The position numbers were made by a program, and so were the translations under genes. The notes beneath the pieces are model-generated. The model was not told where the DNA came from. It searched no databases and worked only from the letters and a program-made list of their open reading frames with translations. DNA of 64,000 bases, taken from assembly GCA_038146985.1 (NCBI GenBank), contig JAYQSQ010000017.1, forward strand, positions 1 to 64,000, given 5' to 3'. Origin of the DNA: JADHLJ01 sp038146985. GTDB lineage: Bacteria; Pseudomonadota; Alphaproteobacteria; Thalassobaculales; Thalassobaculaceae. Shown here piece after piece: positions 42,023-50,911 of this stretch; position 1 is the stretch's first letter; the number at the start of each line of letters is the position of its first letter.

Positions 42023-42897
42023 GGCGCGCGCTCGCCTTCGGCGTCTTGGCCTTTGCTGCCGCCTGCGGTCAGGTGCCGCAGCCATTTCTGCCACCGGAAT
42101 GGGAGAAGAAGCACAACGACTTCCTGCTTGCCCCGCTGGCGACCGGCGTGACTGTGCGCGGCATCGTGGGACCGGTGGGCTGGGTCGGCGATGCCCTGGC
42201 CCAGGCGATGGCCGAAGCCTTGCGCGAGAACGGCATCGCGGCCGGCTCGAACTGGTCGAACCGCCTGGCCCTGACCCTGTCGGGTAGCGGCTATCAGGAA
42301 CTGCATGCCGACCGGGCGCCGGAACTGGTGATGACCTGGGTGCTGTTCGAGCCCAGCGGCGCGTTCCGGGACAGCAGGGATGTCCGGGTCACCCCGCCGG
42401 ACGCCTTCTGGGAGACCCCGACGCCCGAGATGTTCCGGGATGTCGCCGAGCGCAACGCCGAAATCGTGGTGTCCTGGATCGACCCAACCCGCCAGGACCG
42501 CACCCCCATCAACACGGCCTTGCCCAACCTTGTGATCATGCCCATCGAGGGCGCCCCCGGCGACGGCGCGGTCTCGCTCGCCCGCGCCGTTGTTCTGGCG
42601 CTGCGGGCGGAGCGGATCCCCGTCGCCGAGGACGGAAAGGGTGACCTCATCGTCACGCCGAGGGTCGAGGTCACGCCGGCGCCCGACAAGACCGAGGATG
42701 TCAGGGTCGACTGGGTGTTGTCGCGGCCGGACGGAGCCGAACTGGGCAGGGTCGCGCAGGAAAACCGGATTCCCGCCGGCCAGCTCAACGATCGATGGGG
42801 CGCCATCGCCGTCGCGATCGCTGATGGCGCGGCATACGGAATTGCCGATCTGGTCCGCGCGTACCGCGACGCCGCGCCCGCCGGCGCGACTCAATAA
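42007..42897 (+). CDS. Predicted lipoprotein of unknown function
   Basis: A 296-aa exported protein. The signal peptide carries a lipobox (LAFAAAC, cysteine about residue 20) followed by GQVPQPFLPPEWEKK. The mature part is hydrophilic, with segments VGWVGDALAQAMAEALRENG and RAVVLALRAERIPVAEDG that hint at two repeats of an alpha/beta unit. I do not recognise a family. It lies between the M24 gene and prs with ordinary codon use. ATG 42007 is chosen for the lipoprotein signal. lgt in this window makes lipidation plausible. Confidence 0.72.
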   Translation: MRADLRRALAFGVLAFAAACGQVPQPFLPPEWEKKHNDFLLAPLATGVTVRGIVGPVGWVGDALAQAMAEALRENGIAAGSNWSNRLALTLSGSGYQELHADRAPELVMTWVLFEPSGAFRDSRDVRVTPPDAFWETPTPEMFRDVAERNAEIVVSWIDPTRQDRTPINTALPNLVIMPIEGAPGDGAVSLARAVVLALRAERIPVAEDGKGDLIVTPRVEVTPAPDKTEDVRVDWVLSRPDGAELGRVAQENRIPAGQLNDRWGAIAVAIADGAAYGIADLVRAYRDAAPAGATQ

Positions 42898-43018
42898 ACT
42901 TGCACCCCGTCCAGCGCGGCTGATAAAAGATCCGCGCGTGCCGACCAGGGGGGAATCCGGGGAAGCGCGGAAATCAAGGTCCACGGTCTCAACCGACACG
43001 GTACGGGCATTTCCGGGT

Positions 43019-43978
43019 ATGTCGACTAAGATTCTCGCCTGCAACAGCAACCGTCCGCTCGCCGAAGCCATCTCCGCCTACATGAACCTGCCGCTGACCA
43101 AAGCGGATGTTCGACGCTTCTCCGACATGGAAGTGTTCGTCGAGATTCAGGAGAACGTGCGCGGCGAAGACGTCTTCGTGATCCAATCGACGTCCTTTCC
43201 GACCAATGACAACCTGATGGAACTGCTGGTCGCCCTGGACGCTCTCAAGCGCGGTTCGGCGAACCGGATCACCGCTGTGATCCCCTATTACGGTTATGCC
43301 CGTCAGGACCGCAAATCCGGCCCGCGGACGCCGATCTCGGCCAAGCTGGTGGCGAACCTGATTACTGTCGCCGGGGCCCATCGGGTCGTTACCGTCGATC
43401 TGCACGCGGGCCAGATTCAGGGCTTCTTCGACATCCCGACCGACAACCTTTTCGCCGCACCGGTTTTTCATGCGGATATTAAGGAGCGGTACGGCGACAA
43501 GTCGCTTGTGATCGTCTCGCCGGATGTGGGCGGCGTGGTCCGCGCCCGCGCCTTGGCGCGAAGCCTCGACGCGGATCTGGCGATCATCGACAAGCGCCGC
43601 GAGCGGGCCGGGGTTTCCGAGGTCATGAACATCATCGGCGATGTCGAGGATCGCCACTGCATTCTGGTCGACGATATCGTCGATTCCGGCGGCACGCTTT
43701 GCAACGCCGCCGAAGCCTTGATGCAAGCCGGCGGCCTCTCGGTCGCCGCCTATATCAGCCATGGCGTGTTGTCCGGCGGGGCGGTTGCCCGGGTGACAGC
43801 ATCGCCGCTTACCGAACTGGTAACCACGGACAGCATCCAGGCGACCGAGGCAATGCGGGTCGCCCGGAACATGCGCCAGATCAGCATCGCGCCCCTGCTC
43901 GGCGAAGCCATCATGCGGATCGCCGAATCCCGGTCGGTCTCGAGCCTGTTCAACTACTCCGCCTCGGCGGACGACTAA
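43019..43978 (+). CDS. prs: Ribose-phosphate pyrophosphokinase Prs
   Basis: A 319-aa enzyme making PRPP from ribose-5-phosphate and ATP, the precursor for nucleotides, histidine and tryptophan. The opening KILACNSNRPLAEAI is typical. The first divalent-cation motif is VDLHAGQIQGFFDIPTDNL, and the PRPP-binding loop is VDDIVDSGGTLCNAAEAL. Length is standard. It stands upstream of rplY with 162 bases between, of which I can define no promoter. Confidence 0.96.
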   Translation: MSTKILACNSNRPLAEAISAYMNLPLTKADVRRFSDMEVFVEIQENVRGEDVFVIQSTSFPTNDNLMELLVALDALKRGSANRITAVIPYYGYARQDRKSGPRTPISAKLVANLITVAGAHRVVTVDLHAGQIQGFFDIPTDNLFAAPVFHADIKERYGDKSLVIVSPDVGGVVRARALARSLDADLAIIDKRRERAGVSEVMNIIGDVEDRHCILVDDIVDSGGTLCNAAEALMQAGGLSVAAYISHGVLSGGAVARVTASPLTELVTTDSIQATEAMRVARNMRQISIAPLLGEAIMRIAESRSVSSLFNYSASADD

Positions 43979-44140
43979 CGCCGCCAAACGGTCGTTAGCC
44001 TCGGCTCGATGGATTTTGGGCTGGCTTTGAGACGGCAAAACCACTAATACCTGCCGCTTGCCATGTCGGGACGCTTATTTCCGGCACCCCTGGAGGTCGG
44101 TCCCAGCGTGGCGCGACAATAGTCTTTCTTGGAGAGAGCA

Positions 44141-44797
44141 ATGGCCGATATCACGGTTATGCCCGCGACGGCGCGCGAAAAGGTCGGTAAGGGGTCCGCC
44201 CGCGCGACGCGTCGCGAAGGGCGGGTTCCCGCCGTCATCTACGGGGACGGCAAGCCGCCGTTGTCGATCACGGTGGAACGCAAGCAGCTTGTCCGCAACT
44301 TGGACACCGGAAGTTTCTTCACCTCGATCTACGACGTTCAGGTCGATGGCGATGGCAATCGCGTTCTGCCGCGCGACGTGCAGTTTCACCCGGTCACCGA
44401 CATCCCCCTTCACGTCGACTTCCTGCGCATCGGCGCCAACACGATGGTCGACGTTGAAGTCCCGGTCGAGTTCATCAACGAAGACAGCAGCCCAGGTCTG
44501 CGGGCCGGTGGTGTCCTCAACGTGGTGCGCCATGCGGTCGAGGTTACCTGCCGCCCGGACGTCATTCCGAACAGCATCGTGGTGGATCTGGCGGGCTCGG
44601 AGATGGGCGACAGCCTGCATATCAGCGCCGTGCAATTGCCCGAGGGCGTGACACCGACCATCGCGGACCGCGATTTCACCATCGCAACCATCGCCGCGCC
44701 GACGGTCATTGTCGACGAAGACGCCGAAGCCGCAGAGGACGATGATGACGCGGCCGAGGGTGCACAGGCGGCAAGTGAGGCCGGGGACGAGGACTGA
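44141..44797 (+). CDS. rplY: 50S ribosomal protein L25 (CTC form)
   Basis: A 218-aa L25/TL5 protein that binds 5S rRNA. The N-terminal L25 domain (about 1-95) shows GKGSARATRREGRVPAVIYG, and the C-terminal beta domain (about 96-190) contains VHVDFLRIG-like (here LHVDFLRIGANTMV). An acidic tail of mostly Asp, Glu and Ala ends the protein. ATG 44141 follows GGAGAGAGCA. It is followed by a terminator and then pth-ychF, the usual order. Confidence 0.95.
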   Translation: MADITVMPATAREKVGKGSARATRREGRVPAVIYGDGKPPLSITVERKQLVRNLDTGSFFTSIYDVQVDGDGNRVLPRDVQFHPVTDIPLHVDFLRIGANTMVDVEVPVEFINEDSSPGLRAGGVLNVVRHAVEVTCRPDVIPNSIVVDLAGSEMGDSLHISAVQLPEGVTPTIADRDFTIATIAAPTVIVDEDAEAAEDDDDAAEGAQAASEAGDED

Positions 44798-44834
44798 GTT
44801 CCTCGCCCGGATCGCGGCGCGACACGACGGTCTT

Positions 44835-44870
44835 GAACCGGGAGCCTTTGTGGAGCCCGGTTCATTTCCT
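44835..44870 (+). terminator. Rho-independent terminator after rplY
   Basis: The 8-bp stem GAACCGGG/CCCGGTTC with a 13-base loop is followed by ATTTCCTT, 38 bases after the rplY stop. The U-tract is short but the stem is perfect. Confidence 0.7.
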
Positions 44871-44912
44871 TGAACCACTCGCTTCCGGGTGTCTCTCGCC
44901 GGGGCTCGTTCC

Positions 44913-45587
44913 ATGTTCCTATTCGTCGGCTTGGGGAATCCCGGGCCCAAGCATTCCGGTCAGCGGCACAACATCGGCTTCATGGCGGTGGATGCGATCG
45001 CGCGCCGGCACGGATTCGGGCCGTTCAAAGCGCGATTCCAGGGATTGATCAGCGAGGGAAGCATCGGTGGACAACCGGTGCGCCTGCTCAAGCCGACGAC
45101 CTTCATGAACGAATCCGGCCGATCGGTCGGTGAGGCGGTACGGTTCTTCAAACTCCGCACGGGGCATGTCTATACGTTCTATGACGATCTCGATCTGAAA
45201 CCCGGGAAATGCCGGGTCAAGATCGGCGGCGGCGCCGGTGGGCATAACGGCCTGCGCAGTCTCGATGCGCATATCGGCAAGGACTATTGGCGGGTCCGGC
45301 TCGGCATCGGCCATCCCGGGCACAAGGACAGGGTGTTGGGATATGTGCTGAAGGATTTCGCCAAGGAAGAGCAGTCGTCCTGGCTACCGACGCTGCTTGA
45401 TGCACTGGCTGCCGACGCCGGACTTCTGGTCCAGGGCGAGGAGAACGCCTTCATGAGCCGTGTCTCGCACGCGGTTTTCCCGCCGCCGCCGAAACCGGCC
45501 AAACCGCCTCGAGATTCCGAGGTCAGCAACGAGGCCGCGCCGGAAGACTCCGGTGGCGCCGAACCCGAAACCAAGCGAGAGACCTGA
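44913..45587 (+). CDS. pth: Peptidyl-tRNA hydrolase Pth
   Basis: A 224-aa enzyme that frees tRNA from stalled peptidyl-tRNA. The catalytic histidine is in QRHNIGFMAVD (about H21). Other core pieces are PTTFMNESGRSV, FYDDLDLKPGK and GGAGGHNGLRSLDAH. The last 35 residues are a proline- and acid-rich tail (PPPPKPAKPP) beyond the core. ATG 44913 is where the family begins (MFLFVGLGNPG). ychF starts 3 bases after its stop. Confidence 0.95.
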   Translation: MFLFVGLGNPGPKHSGQRHNIGFMAVDAIARRHGFGPFKARFQGLISEGSIGGQPVRLLKPTTFMNESGRSVGEAVRFFKLRTGHVYTFYDDLDLKPGKCRVKIGGGAGGHNGLRSLDAHIGKDYWRVRLGIGHPGHKDRVLGYVLKDFAKEEQSSWLPTLLDALAADAGLLVQGEENAFMSRVSHAVFPPPPKPAKPPRDSEVSNEAAPEDSGGAEPETKRET

Positions 45588-45590
45588 ACC

Positions 45591-46694
45591 ATGGGCTTCA
45601 ACTGCGGCATCGTCGGTCTGCCCAATGTCGGCAAGTCGACCCTGTTCAACGCGCTGACCTCGACCGCGGCGGCGGAGGCGGCGAACTACCCGTTCTGCAC
45701 GATCGAGCCGAACACCGGTCGGGTCGCGGTACCGGATCCCCGTCTGGAGGCGATCGCGGGACTCGCCAAGTCGGCCAAAGTCATTCCGACTCAGCTTGAA
45801 TTCGTCGATATCGCGGGTCTGGTCAGAGGCGCCAGCAAGGGCGAAGGGCTGGGCAATCAGTTTCTTGCCAATATCCGCGAGACCGATGCGATCATCCATG
45901 TCCTGCGCTGTTTCGAGGACGGCAACATCACCCATGTGGACGGGTCGGTCGATCCGGTGCGCGACGCCGAGACCGTGGAAACCGAACTGATGCTCGCCGA
46001 TCTTGAGAGCCTGGAGAGGCGGATCGTGCCGCTGGAGAAGAAGGCGCGCGGCGGTGATAAGGAGGCCAAGGCGCAGCTCGATGTCATGGGCCGGGTGTTG
46101 GAGGTATTGCGCGAGGGCAAGCCCGCCCGCTCGATCACCGATTGGAGCCGCGCCGAAGCGCCGATCGCCAGGGCGCTCAACATGCTCACCGACAAGCCGG
46201 TGCTCTATGTCTGCAATGTCGAGGAGGATTGCGCGGCGACCGGCAATGCCTTCAGCGAGGCGGTCGCCGCGAAAGCGGCAGCCGAAGGAGCCGAGAGCGT
46301 GGTGATCTCCGCCGCGATCGAGCAGGAGATCTCGCAGCTCGGCTCGGCTGAGGAAAAGCGCGAGTTCCTCGAAACCCTTGGCCTTGAGGAGGCGGGCCTG
46401 GCCCGGGTGATCCGCGCCGGCTACCGCCTGCTAGGCCTGCTGACCTTCTTCACGGCGGGACCGAAGGAGACGAGAGCCTGGACCATCACCAAGGGTTCCA
46501 AGGCGCCCCGGGCCGCCGGCGCCATCCATACCGATTTCGAGCGCGGCTTCATCCGGGCAGAGACCATCGCCTATGACGACTATGTCGGTCTCGGCGGCGA
46601 GCAGGCGGCCAAGGACGCCGGCAAGATGCGTTCCGAAGGTTCGGAGTATCTGGTTCAGGACGGCGATGTCCTGCTGTTCCGGTTCAACGTTTAG
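45591..46694 (+). CDS. ychF: Redox-regulated ATPase YchF (OLA1)
   Basis: A 367-aa Obg-family P-loop NTPase that prefers ATP and binds ribosomes. G1 is GLPNVGKSTLFNAL (about residues 8-21), the G3 region is DIAGLVRGASKGEGLGN, and the C-terminal TGS domain holds FFTAGPKETRAWTITKG and AGKMRSEGSEYLVQDGDV. Length and all motifs are normal. It is paired with pth, as in most proteobacteria. Confidence 0.97.
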   Translation: MGFNCGIVGLPNVGKSTLFNALTSTAAAEAANYPFCTIEPNTGRVAVPDPRLEAIAGLAKSAKVIPTQLEFVDIAGLVRGASKGEGLGNQFLANIRETDAIIHVLRCFEDGNITHVDGSVDPVRDAETVETELMLADLESLERRIVPLEKKARGGDKEAKAQLDVMGRVLEVLREGKPARSITDWSRAEAPIARALNMLTDKPVLYVCNVEEDCAATGNAFSEAVAAKAAAEGAESVVISAAIEQEISQLGSAEEKREFLETLGLEEAGLARVIRAGYRLLGLLTFFTAGPKETRAWTITKGSKAPRAAGAIHTDFERGFIRAETIAYDDYVGLGGEQAAKDAGKMRSEGSEYLVQDGDVLLFRFNV

Positions 46695-46792
46695 CGTCTC
46701 CGGCGCCCGTCTCGTTGTCAGGCCGGGACCGGTGGGCTAAGTAGGGCGGGAACGCGGCATCGGGGCCGCGAATGAATCTGGAGGACAGGGAA

Positions 46793-47461
46793 ATGGCCGA
46801 GACACTGAATCTGACCGCCTCGGACGGACAGAAATTCACCGCTTATCTGGCGCAACCCAAGGGGACGCCCAAGGGCGGTGTCGTGGTCATTCAGGAGATC
46901 TTCGGTCTCAACTCGCATATCCGGGGCGTCGCCGACGAATATGCCGCCCAAGGCTATCTTGCCATCGCGCCGGCGCTGTTCGACCGGATCGAGCCGGGCA
47001 TCGAACTCGGCTACGAGCAGGACGACATCACCGCCGGGATTGCCCATAAGAACACCTGCGGGAACGACGATCCGCTGAAGGAGATCGCGGCTGCCCGCGA
47101 GGTGGTCAAGTCCGCCGGCAAGGTCGGCGTGGTCGGCTACTGCTGGGGCGGCGCGTTGACCTGGCTGGCCGCGTGCAAGATCGACGGTTTCTCGGCCGCG
47201 TCTTCCTATTACGGCGGCGGGATCGGCGGCATGGTCGATCTGAAGCCGAAATGCCCGACGATCTTCCATTTCGGCGAGCAGGATCATGCGATCCCCCTCA
47301 CCGAGGTCGACCAGGTCAAGAAGGCGCATCCGAATTGCCCGGTCCATCTCTATCCCGCCGGGCACGGCTTCAATTGCGAACAGCGTGGCAGCTATCACCC
47401 GGAAAGCCGCAAGATCGCCCTTGAGCGGACCTTAGATCTGTTCGCCAGGGAAATCGGCTGA
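46793..47461 (+). CDS. Dienelactone hydrolase family protein
   Basis: A 222-aa alpha/beta hydrolase with a cysteine nucleophile in VGYCWGGALTW (about C123), an acidic residue in HFGEQDHAI and a histidine in YPAGHGFNCEQ. Classical dienelactone hydrolases act in chlorocatechol breakdown; most genomic members have other, unknown ester or lactone substrates. ATG 46793 follows GGAGGACAGGG. It is a single gene, convergent with the MetE-like gene across 47462-47543, which holds an 8-bp GC-rich stem (47517-47538) without a U-tract. Confidence 0.87.
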   Translation: MAETLNLTASDGQKFTAYLAQPKGTPKGGVVVIQEIFGLNSHIRGVADEYAAQGYLAIAPALFDRIEPGIELGYEQDDITAGIAHKNTCGNDDPLKEIAAAREVVKSAGKVGVVGYCWGGALTWLAACKIDGFSAASSYYGGGIGGMVDLKPKCPTIFHFGEQDHAIPLTEVDQVKKAHPNCPVHLYPAGHGFNCEQRGSYHPESRKIALERTLDLFAREIG

Positions 47462-47543
47462 GCCGCTCGACCCGTTTCGAGAGTATCAACTGAGGATATC
47501 GCGACGCGGGCGGGGGCGGGCGGCGTACCGGCCGCCCGTGCCG

Positions 47544-48662
47544 TCAGACCTCGCCCCACACTTCCTTGGCGACCTCGACGATGAAGCCGAGTTTACGCCA
47601 TTGCTCGTCCTCGGAGAGGATGTTTCCCTCCTCGGTCGAGGCGAAGCCGCATTGCGGGCTGAGACAGAACTGATCGACCGGCGCGAAGGCCGAGGCTTCC
47701 TCGATCCGGGCCAGAATCCCGTCGCGGTTTTCCAACTCGCCGAACTTCGAGGTCACGAGACCCAGCACGACCCGCTTGCCGCCTTTCGGCAGGAAACGCA
47801 ACGGTTCGAACCCGCCGGCCCGGTCACTGTCGTATTCCAGGAAATAGCCGTCATAATCCAACTCACCCAGCAGCATCTCGGCGACCGGCTCGTATCCACC
47901 CTCCGAAATCCAGCTTGAGCGGAAATTGCCGCGGCAGACATGGGTGGTGATGGTCATGTCGGCCGGCTTGGCCTTCAGCGCGTGCTGGATCATCCCTTTG
48001 TAAGCGATCATCAGCGCCTCTGGATCATCGCCCCGCTCGCGAATCATCCCTTGCTCCTTTTCGGAGCAGAGATACGCCCAGACCGTGTCGTCGAACTGCA
48101 GATAGCGGCATCCCGCGGCATAAAACCGGCGTACCGCCTCGGCATAGGCCTCGGCCGTATCGGCGAAGAAATTCTCGATATCCGGATAGGCCTGCCGCGA
48201 GACCGTATCCCGTCCGCCGCGAAAATGCAGAACCGAGGGAGACGGGATCGTGATCTTCGGAACCGCGGTCGCGTTTTCCTGAACGAAGCGGAAATGGTCC
48301 AGCATCGGATGATCGCCGAACCCGACTTTTCCAGTTACCGCGATGCTTTCCGACCGGGTCTGGATGCCGGCGAACTGAATGGACTTGGCGCCGCGCACCC
48401 AGTCGACTCCGTCGAGACCGGCAAGAAAGTCGAAATGCCACCAGGATCGCCGGAACTCGCCGTCCGTCACTGCCTTCAGGCCGACCGCTTCCTGGCGTGC
48501 GATGATCTTGCGGATGCTGGCATCTTCGACGGCTTTGAGACCAGCAGCGTCGAGCGCGCCGTCCGCGAACCGGGCTCGGGCCTCCTTCAGTTCCGCCGGG
48601 CGCAACAGACTGCCGACTTCGTCGGCACGGAACGGGGGTCGATGATTATCCATCCGCGTCAT
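47544..48662 (-). CDS. Free-standing MetE C-terminal domain-like protein (cobalamin-independent methionine synthase family)
   Basis: A 372-aa single-barrel protein related to the catalytic half of MetE. Zinc-binding residues are in ITTHVCRGNFRSSW (His and Cys) and LSPQCGFAS; an LQFDDTVWAYL strand is also family-like. Full MetE is about 750 aa, so this is a core-MetE-type or a different methyltransferase of the UROD/MetE fold. It could methylate homocysteine from an unusual donor, or act in thioether metabolism; this is open. mtnP and metY lie within 8 kb. Confidence 0.8.
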   Translation of the reverse strand: MTRMDNHRPPFRADEVGSLLRPAELKEARARFADGALDAAGLKAVEDASIRKIIARQEAVGLKAVTDGEFRRSWWHFDFLAGLDGVDWVRGAKSIQFAGIQTRSESIAVTGKVGFGDHPMLDHFRFVQENATAVPKITIPSPSVLHFRGGRDTVSRQAYPDIENFFADTAEAYAEAVRRFYAAGCRYLQFDDTVWAYLCSEKEQGMIRERGDDPEALMIAYKGMIQHALKAKPADMTITTHVCRGNFRSSWISEGGYEPVAEMLLGELDYDGYFLEYDSDRAGGFEPLRFLPKGGKRVVLGLVTSKFGELENRDGILARIEEASAFAPVDQFCLSPQCGFASTEEGNILSEDEQWRKLGFIVEVAKEVWGEV

Positions 48663-48685
48663 CCATATTCAGGCCAGGGATCGGT

Positions 48686-49147
48686 TCAGGTCGCGGCGTC
48701 CAGTTCCGCCAACCGGGCGCGCGCCTCGGCGAAATCCGGCCGCAGCAGCGCACTCTGTTCGAAGCAAAACCGTGCCTTGTCGAATTTCTCGACCCGGTTG
48801 AACACATCGCCGAGCCCATACCAGGATTCCGGATCATAGGGGTCGAGATAGATCGCCCGGTTAAGGGCGGACACGGCCGCCTGCCACCAGCCCGCATCGG
48901 CACAGACCTTGCCGAGCTGGCGCTGGTACTGGACGTTTTCGGGCTCAATGGACACGCATTTGCCCGACAGTTCGGCCGCTTCCTGATAGCGTCCGCCCTG
49001 ATAGGCCAGAATACTTTTCACATGCAATAAGCGCGCGTCCAGAGGCTTGCCACGTGTGACAAGTTTGTAGAGGGCTTCGAGGCGCGCCGTGCCCAGGTTG
49101 ACAACCCGACTACGGCCAAGCCTCGCTGTTGGGGGTTCGATGCTCAC
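48686..49147 (-). CDS. TPR-repeat protein
   Basis: A 153-aa protein that is mainly tetratricopeptide repeats, for example HVKSILAYQGGRYQEAAELS and ESWYGLGDVFNRVEKFDKAR. TPRs mediate protein contacts; the partner is unknown. The start is taken as GTG 49147, because the frame upstream overlaps the GST gene and does not look coding. It lies 23 bases before the start of the MetE-like gene and may be co-transcribed with it. Confidence 0.7.
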   Translation of the reverse strand: MSIEPPTARLGRSRVVNLGTARLEALYKLVTRGKPLDARLLHVKSILAYQGGRYQEAAELSGKCVSIEPENVQYQRQLGKVCADAGWWQAAVSALNRAIYLDPYDPESWYGLGDVFNRVEKFDKARFCFEQSALLRPDFAEARARLAELDAAT

Positions 49148-49202
49148 GCCGCAGCTTAACAAGAGCCCGCATGCCTGGCCACCTGAAAGCCGTGCCCGGT
49201 GA

Positions 49203-49808
49203 TCAGGCTTCTCCCATGGGCATGAATCCGGGGATGTTCTGAACGCGCGTGATCCAGCGCCGGATCGCAGGATACGGCTCCAGGCTGAACCCGCCCTCTT
49301 CGGCCACATGCGTGTAGGCATAGAGCGAGATATCGGCAATCGAGAACCCGCCGTCCACGAGATAGTCATGGCCGGCAAGGCGCCTCTCCATCAGCGCCAG
49401 CGCCGCTTCCCCGGGAGCTTTCTTGGCCTGCAGTGATGCCTTCACCTCGTCGGTCAGCTCGCGGTGCTGAAGCAGGAAGCGGGATGTGGCGATGTTCGGT
49501 TCGTGATTGTACTGCTCCCAGAACATCCATTGCAGCACCTGGGCCCTGGCATAGGGGTCGGTCGGCAGAAAGCTCGTGCCTTCGGCGAAATGGAACAGGA
49601 TCGCGTTGGACTCCGACAGGGTCCGGCCGTCTTCGAACACAATGGCCGGGATCTTGCCGTTCGGATTGATCGCGAGAAACTCGGGCGTGCGGGTTTCGCC
49701 CTTCATGATATCCAGATCGACGACGCGGAAATCGTGGCCGGTAAGGCGCAGGATCAGCCTTGCCTTGTAGCCGTTTCCGGAAATTGGATCATCGTAAAGC
49801 GTCAGCAT
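49203..49808 (-). CDS. Glutathione S-transferase family protein
   Basis: A 201-aa protein with an N-terminal thioredoxin-like GST domain (LYDDPISGNGYKARLILRL; NPNGKIPAIV and ESNAILFHFA give the cis-Pro and glutathione-binding Glu-Ser) and an all-helical C-terminal domain with FSIADISLYAYTHVAEEGGF. The class and substrate cannot be told. The ATG is at 49808. It precedes the TPR gene by 55 bases on the same strand. Confidence 0.9.
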   Translation of the reverse strand: MLTLYDDPISGNGYKARLILRLTGHDFRVVDLDIMKGETRTPEFLAINPNGKIPAIVFEDGRTLSESNAILFHFAEGTSFLPTDPYARAQVLQWMFWEQYNHEPNIATSRFLLQHRELTDEVKASLQAKKAPGEAALALMERRLAGHDYLVDGGFSIADISLYAYTHVAEEGGFSLEPYPAIRRWITRVQNIPGFMPMGEA

Positions 49809-49898
49809 CGGTCATGCTCCAGGAAAGAACCGGGGGGAGAATCCCAGGAAGGCCGCCTTTCGACAAACGATGAAAACTGAGCCGTGAACAAGGCCAGC

Positions 49899-50786
49899 TT
49901 ATGATCCGGATGCCGGGTTCAGAACCCGGCCGGCCACCGCGTCGAGCTTGGCCACCATCTTCGGATCGCGGGCGTCTGGATGGGTGATCAGCGCGAAATC
50001 GAGCGCCCGATCCCCGCCTTGCTCGTCGATGTCCGGCCTCTGGCGCAATTTCGGCGCCACCGCGCGGACCAGGGCGCGGGCATGGTCGGCATTCTCGGTC
50101 AGGACCTTGATCACCGCCTCGACCGTCACGCTGTCGTGGTCCGGATGCCAGCAGTCGTAATCCGTGACCATGGCGACGGTGGCGTAGGGAATCTCCGCTT
50201 CACGGGCCAACTTGGCTTCCGGCATGTTGGTCATGCCGACCACATCGCAGCCCCAGGAGCGGTAGAGATTGCTCTCGGCGAGGGTCGAAAACTGCGGGCC
50301 TTCCATGCACACATAGGTGCCATTGCGGTGCACCGGAAGACCCAGCTCGGCGCAGGCTTCCTGCAAGGCATCCTGAAGCCTTGTCGCGATGGGGTGGGAG
50401 AATCCCACATGCGCCACACAGCCGGTCCCGAAGAAGGTTTTCTCGCGCGCGAAGGTGCGGTCGATGAACTGATCGATCAGCACGAAATGCCCCGGAACGT
50501 ACTCCTCCTTGAGTGAGCCCACGGCGCTCAGCGAGATTATGTCGGTGACGCCGGCCCGCTTCATCGCATCGATATTGGCGCGGTAGTTGATGGTGCTGGG
50601 CGAATGCGGATGGCCTCGCCCGTGACGCGGCAGGAACACCAGGGTCTGGCCGTCCAGCTCACCGAACAGGAGCTGATCCGACGGCGCGCCGAATGGCGAG
50701 GCGATGGTCTCCCAGCGGCGGTTCTCAAGCCCGTCGATCTCGTAGACTCCGCTCCCGCCGATCACTCCGATGACTGCTTCGCGCAT
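49899..50786 (-). CDS. mtnP: S-methyl-5'-thioadenosine phosphorylase
   Basis: A 295-aa enzyme that cleaves methylthioadenosine to adenine and methylthioribose-1-phosphate, recycling sulfur from polyamine synthesis. The phosphate loop GGSGVYEIDGL, the FLPRHGRGH(P) motif, and CMEGPQFSTLAESNLYRSWG with GMTNMPEAKLAREAEI are the MTAP signature. Its length is family-typical. It is transcribed alone, separated from petC by a terminator. Confidence 0.95.
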   Translation of the reverse strand: MREAVIGVIGGSGVYEIDGLENRRWETIASPFGAPSDQLLFGELDGQTLVFLPRHGRGHPHSPSTINYRANIDAMKRAGVTDIISLSAVGSLKEEYVPGHFVLIDQFIDRTFAREKTFFGTGCVAHVGFSHPIATRLQDALQEACAELGLPVHRNGTYVCMEGPQFSTLAESNLYRSWGCDVVGMTNMPEAKLAREAEIPYATVAMVTDYDCWHPDHDSVTVEAVIKVLTENADHARALVRAVAPKLRQRPDIDEQGGDRALDFALITHPDARDPKMVAKLDAVAGRVLNPASGS

Positions 50787-50858
50787 GGCTCGTCCCCTGG
50801 GCTTTTTCAGTGGGCCGGGGCTGGGAAATTCGGCATCCCGACCCGTTGCGTTTCCATT

Positions 50859-50887
50859 AAGAAAAAGGGCCGCGACAGGCGCGGCCC
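50859..50887 (-). terminator. Rho-independent terminator after petC
   Basis: On the minus strand GGGCCGCG-loop-CGCGGCCC is followed by TTTTTCTT. It lies 25 bases after the petC stop and ends the petABC operon. Confidence 0.85.
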
Positions 50888-50911
50888 CAATTCAAGCTCC
50901 GGTGTGACTGG

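Noticed and set aside
47517..47538. GC-rich stem between the hydrolase and the MetE-like gene
   Set aside because: It lacks a U-run on either strand; GC-rich stems are common here, so I did not call a terminator.
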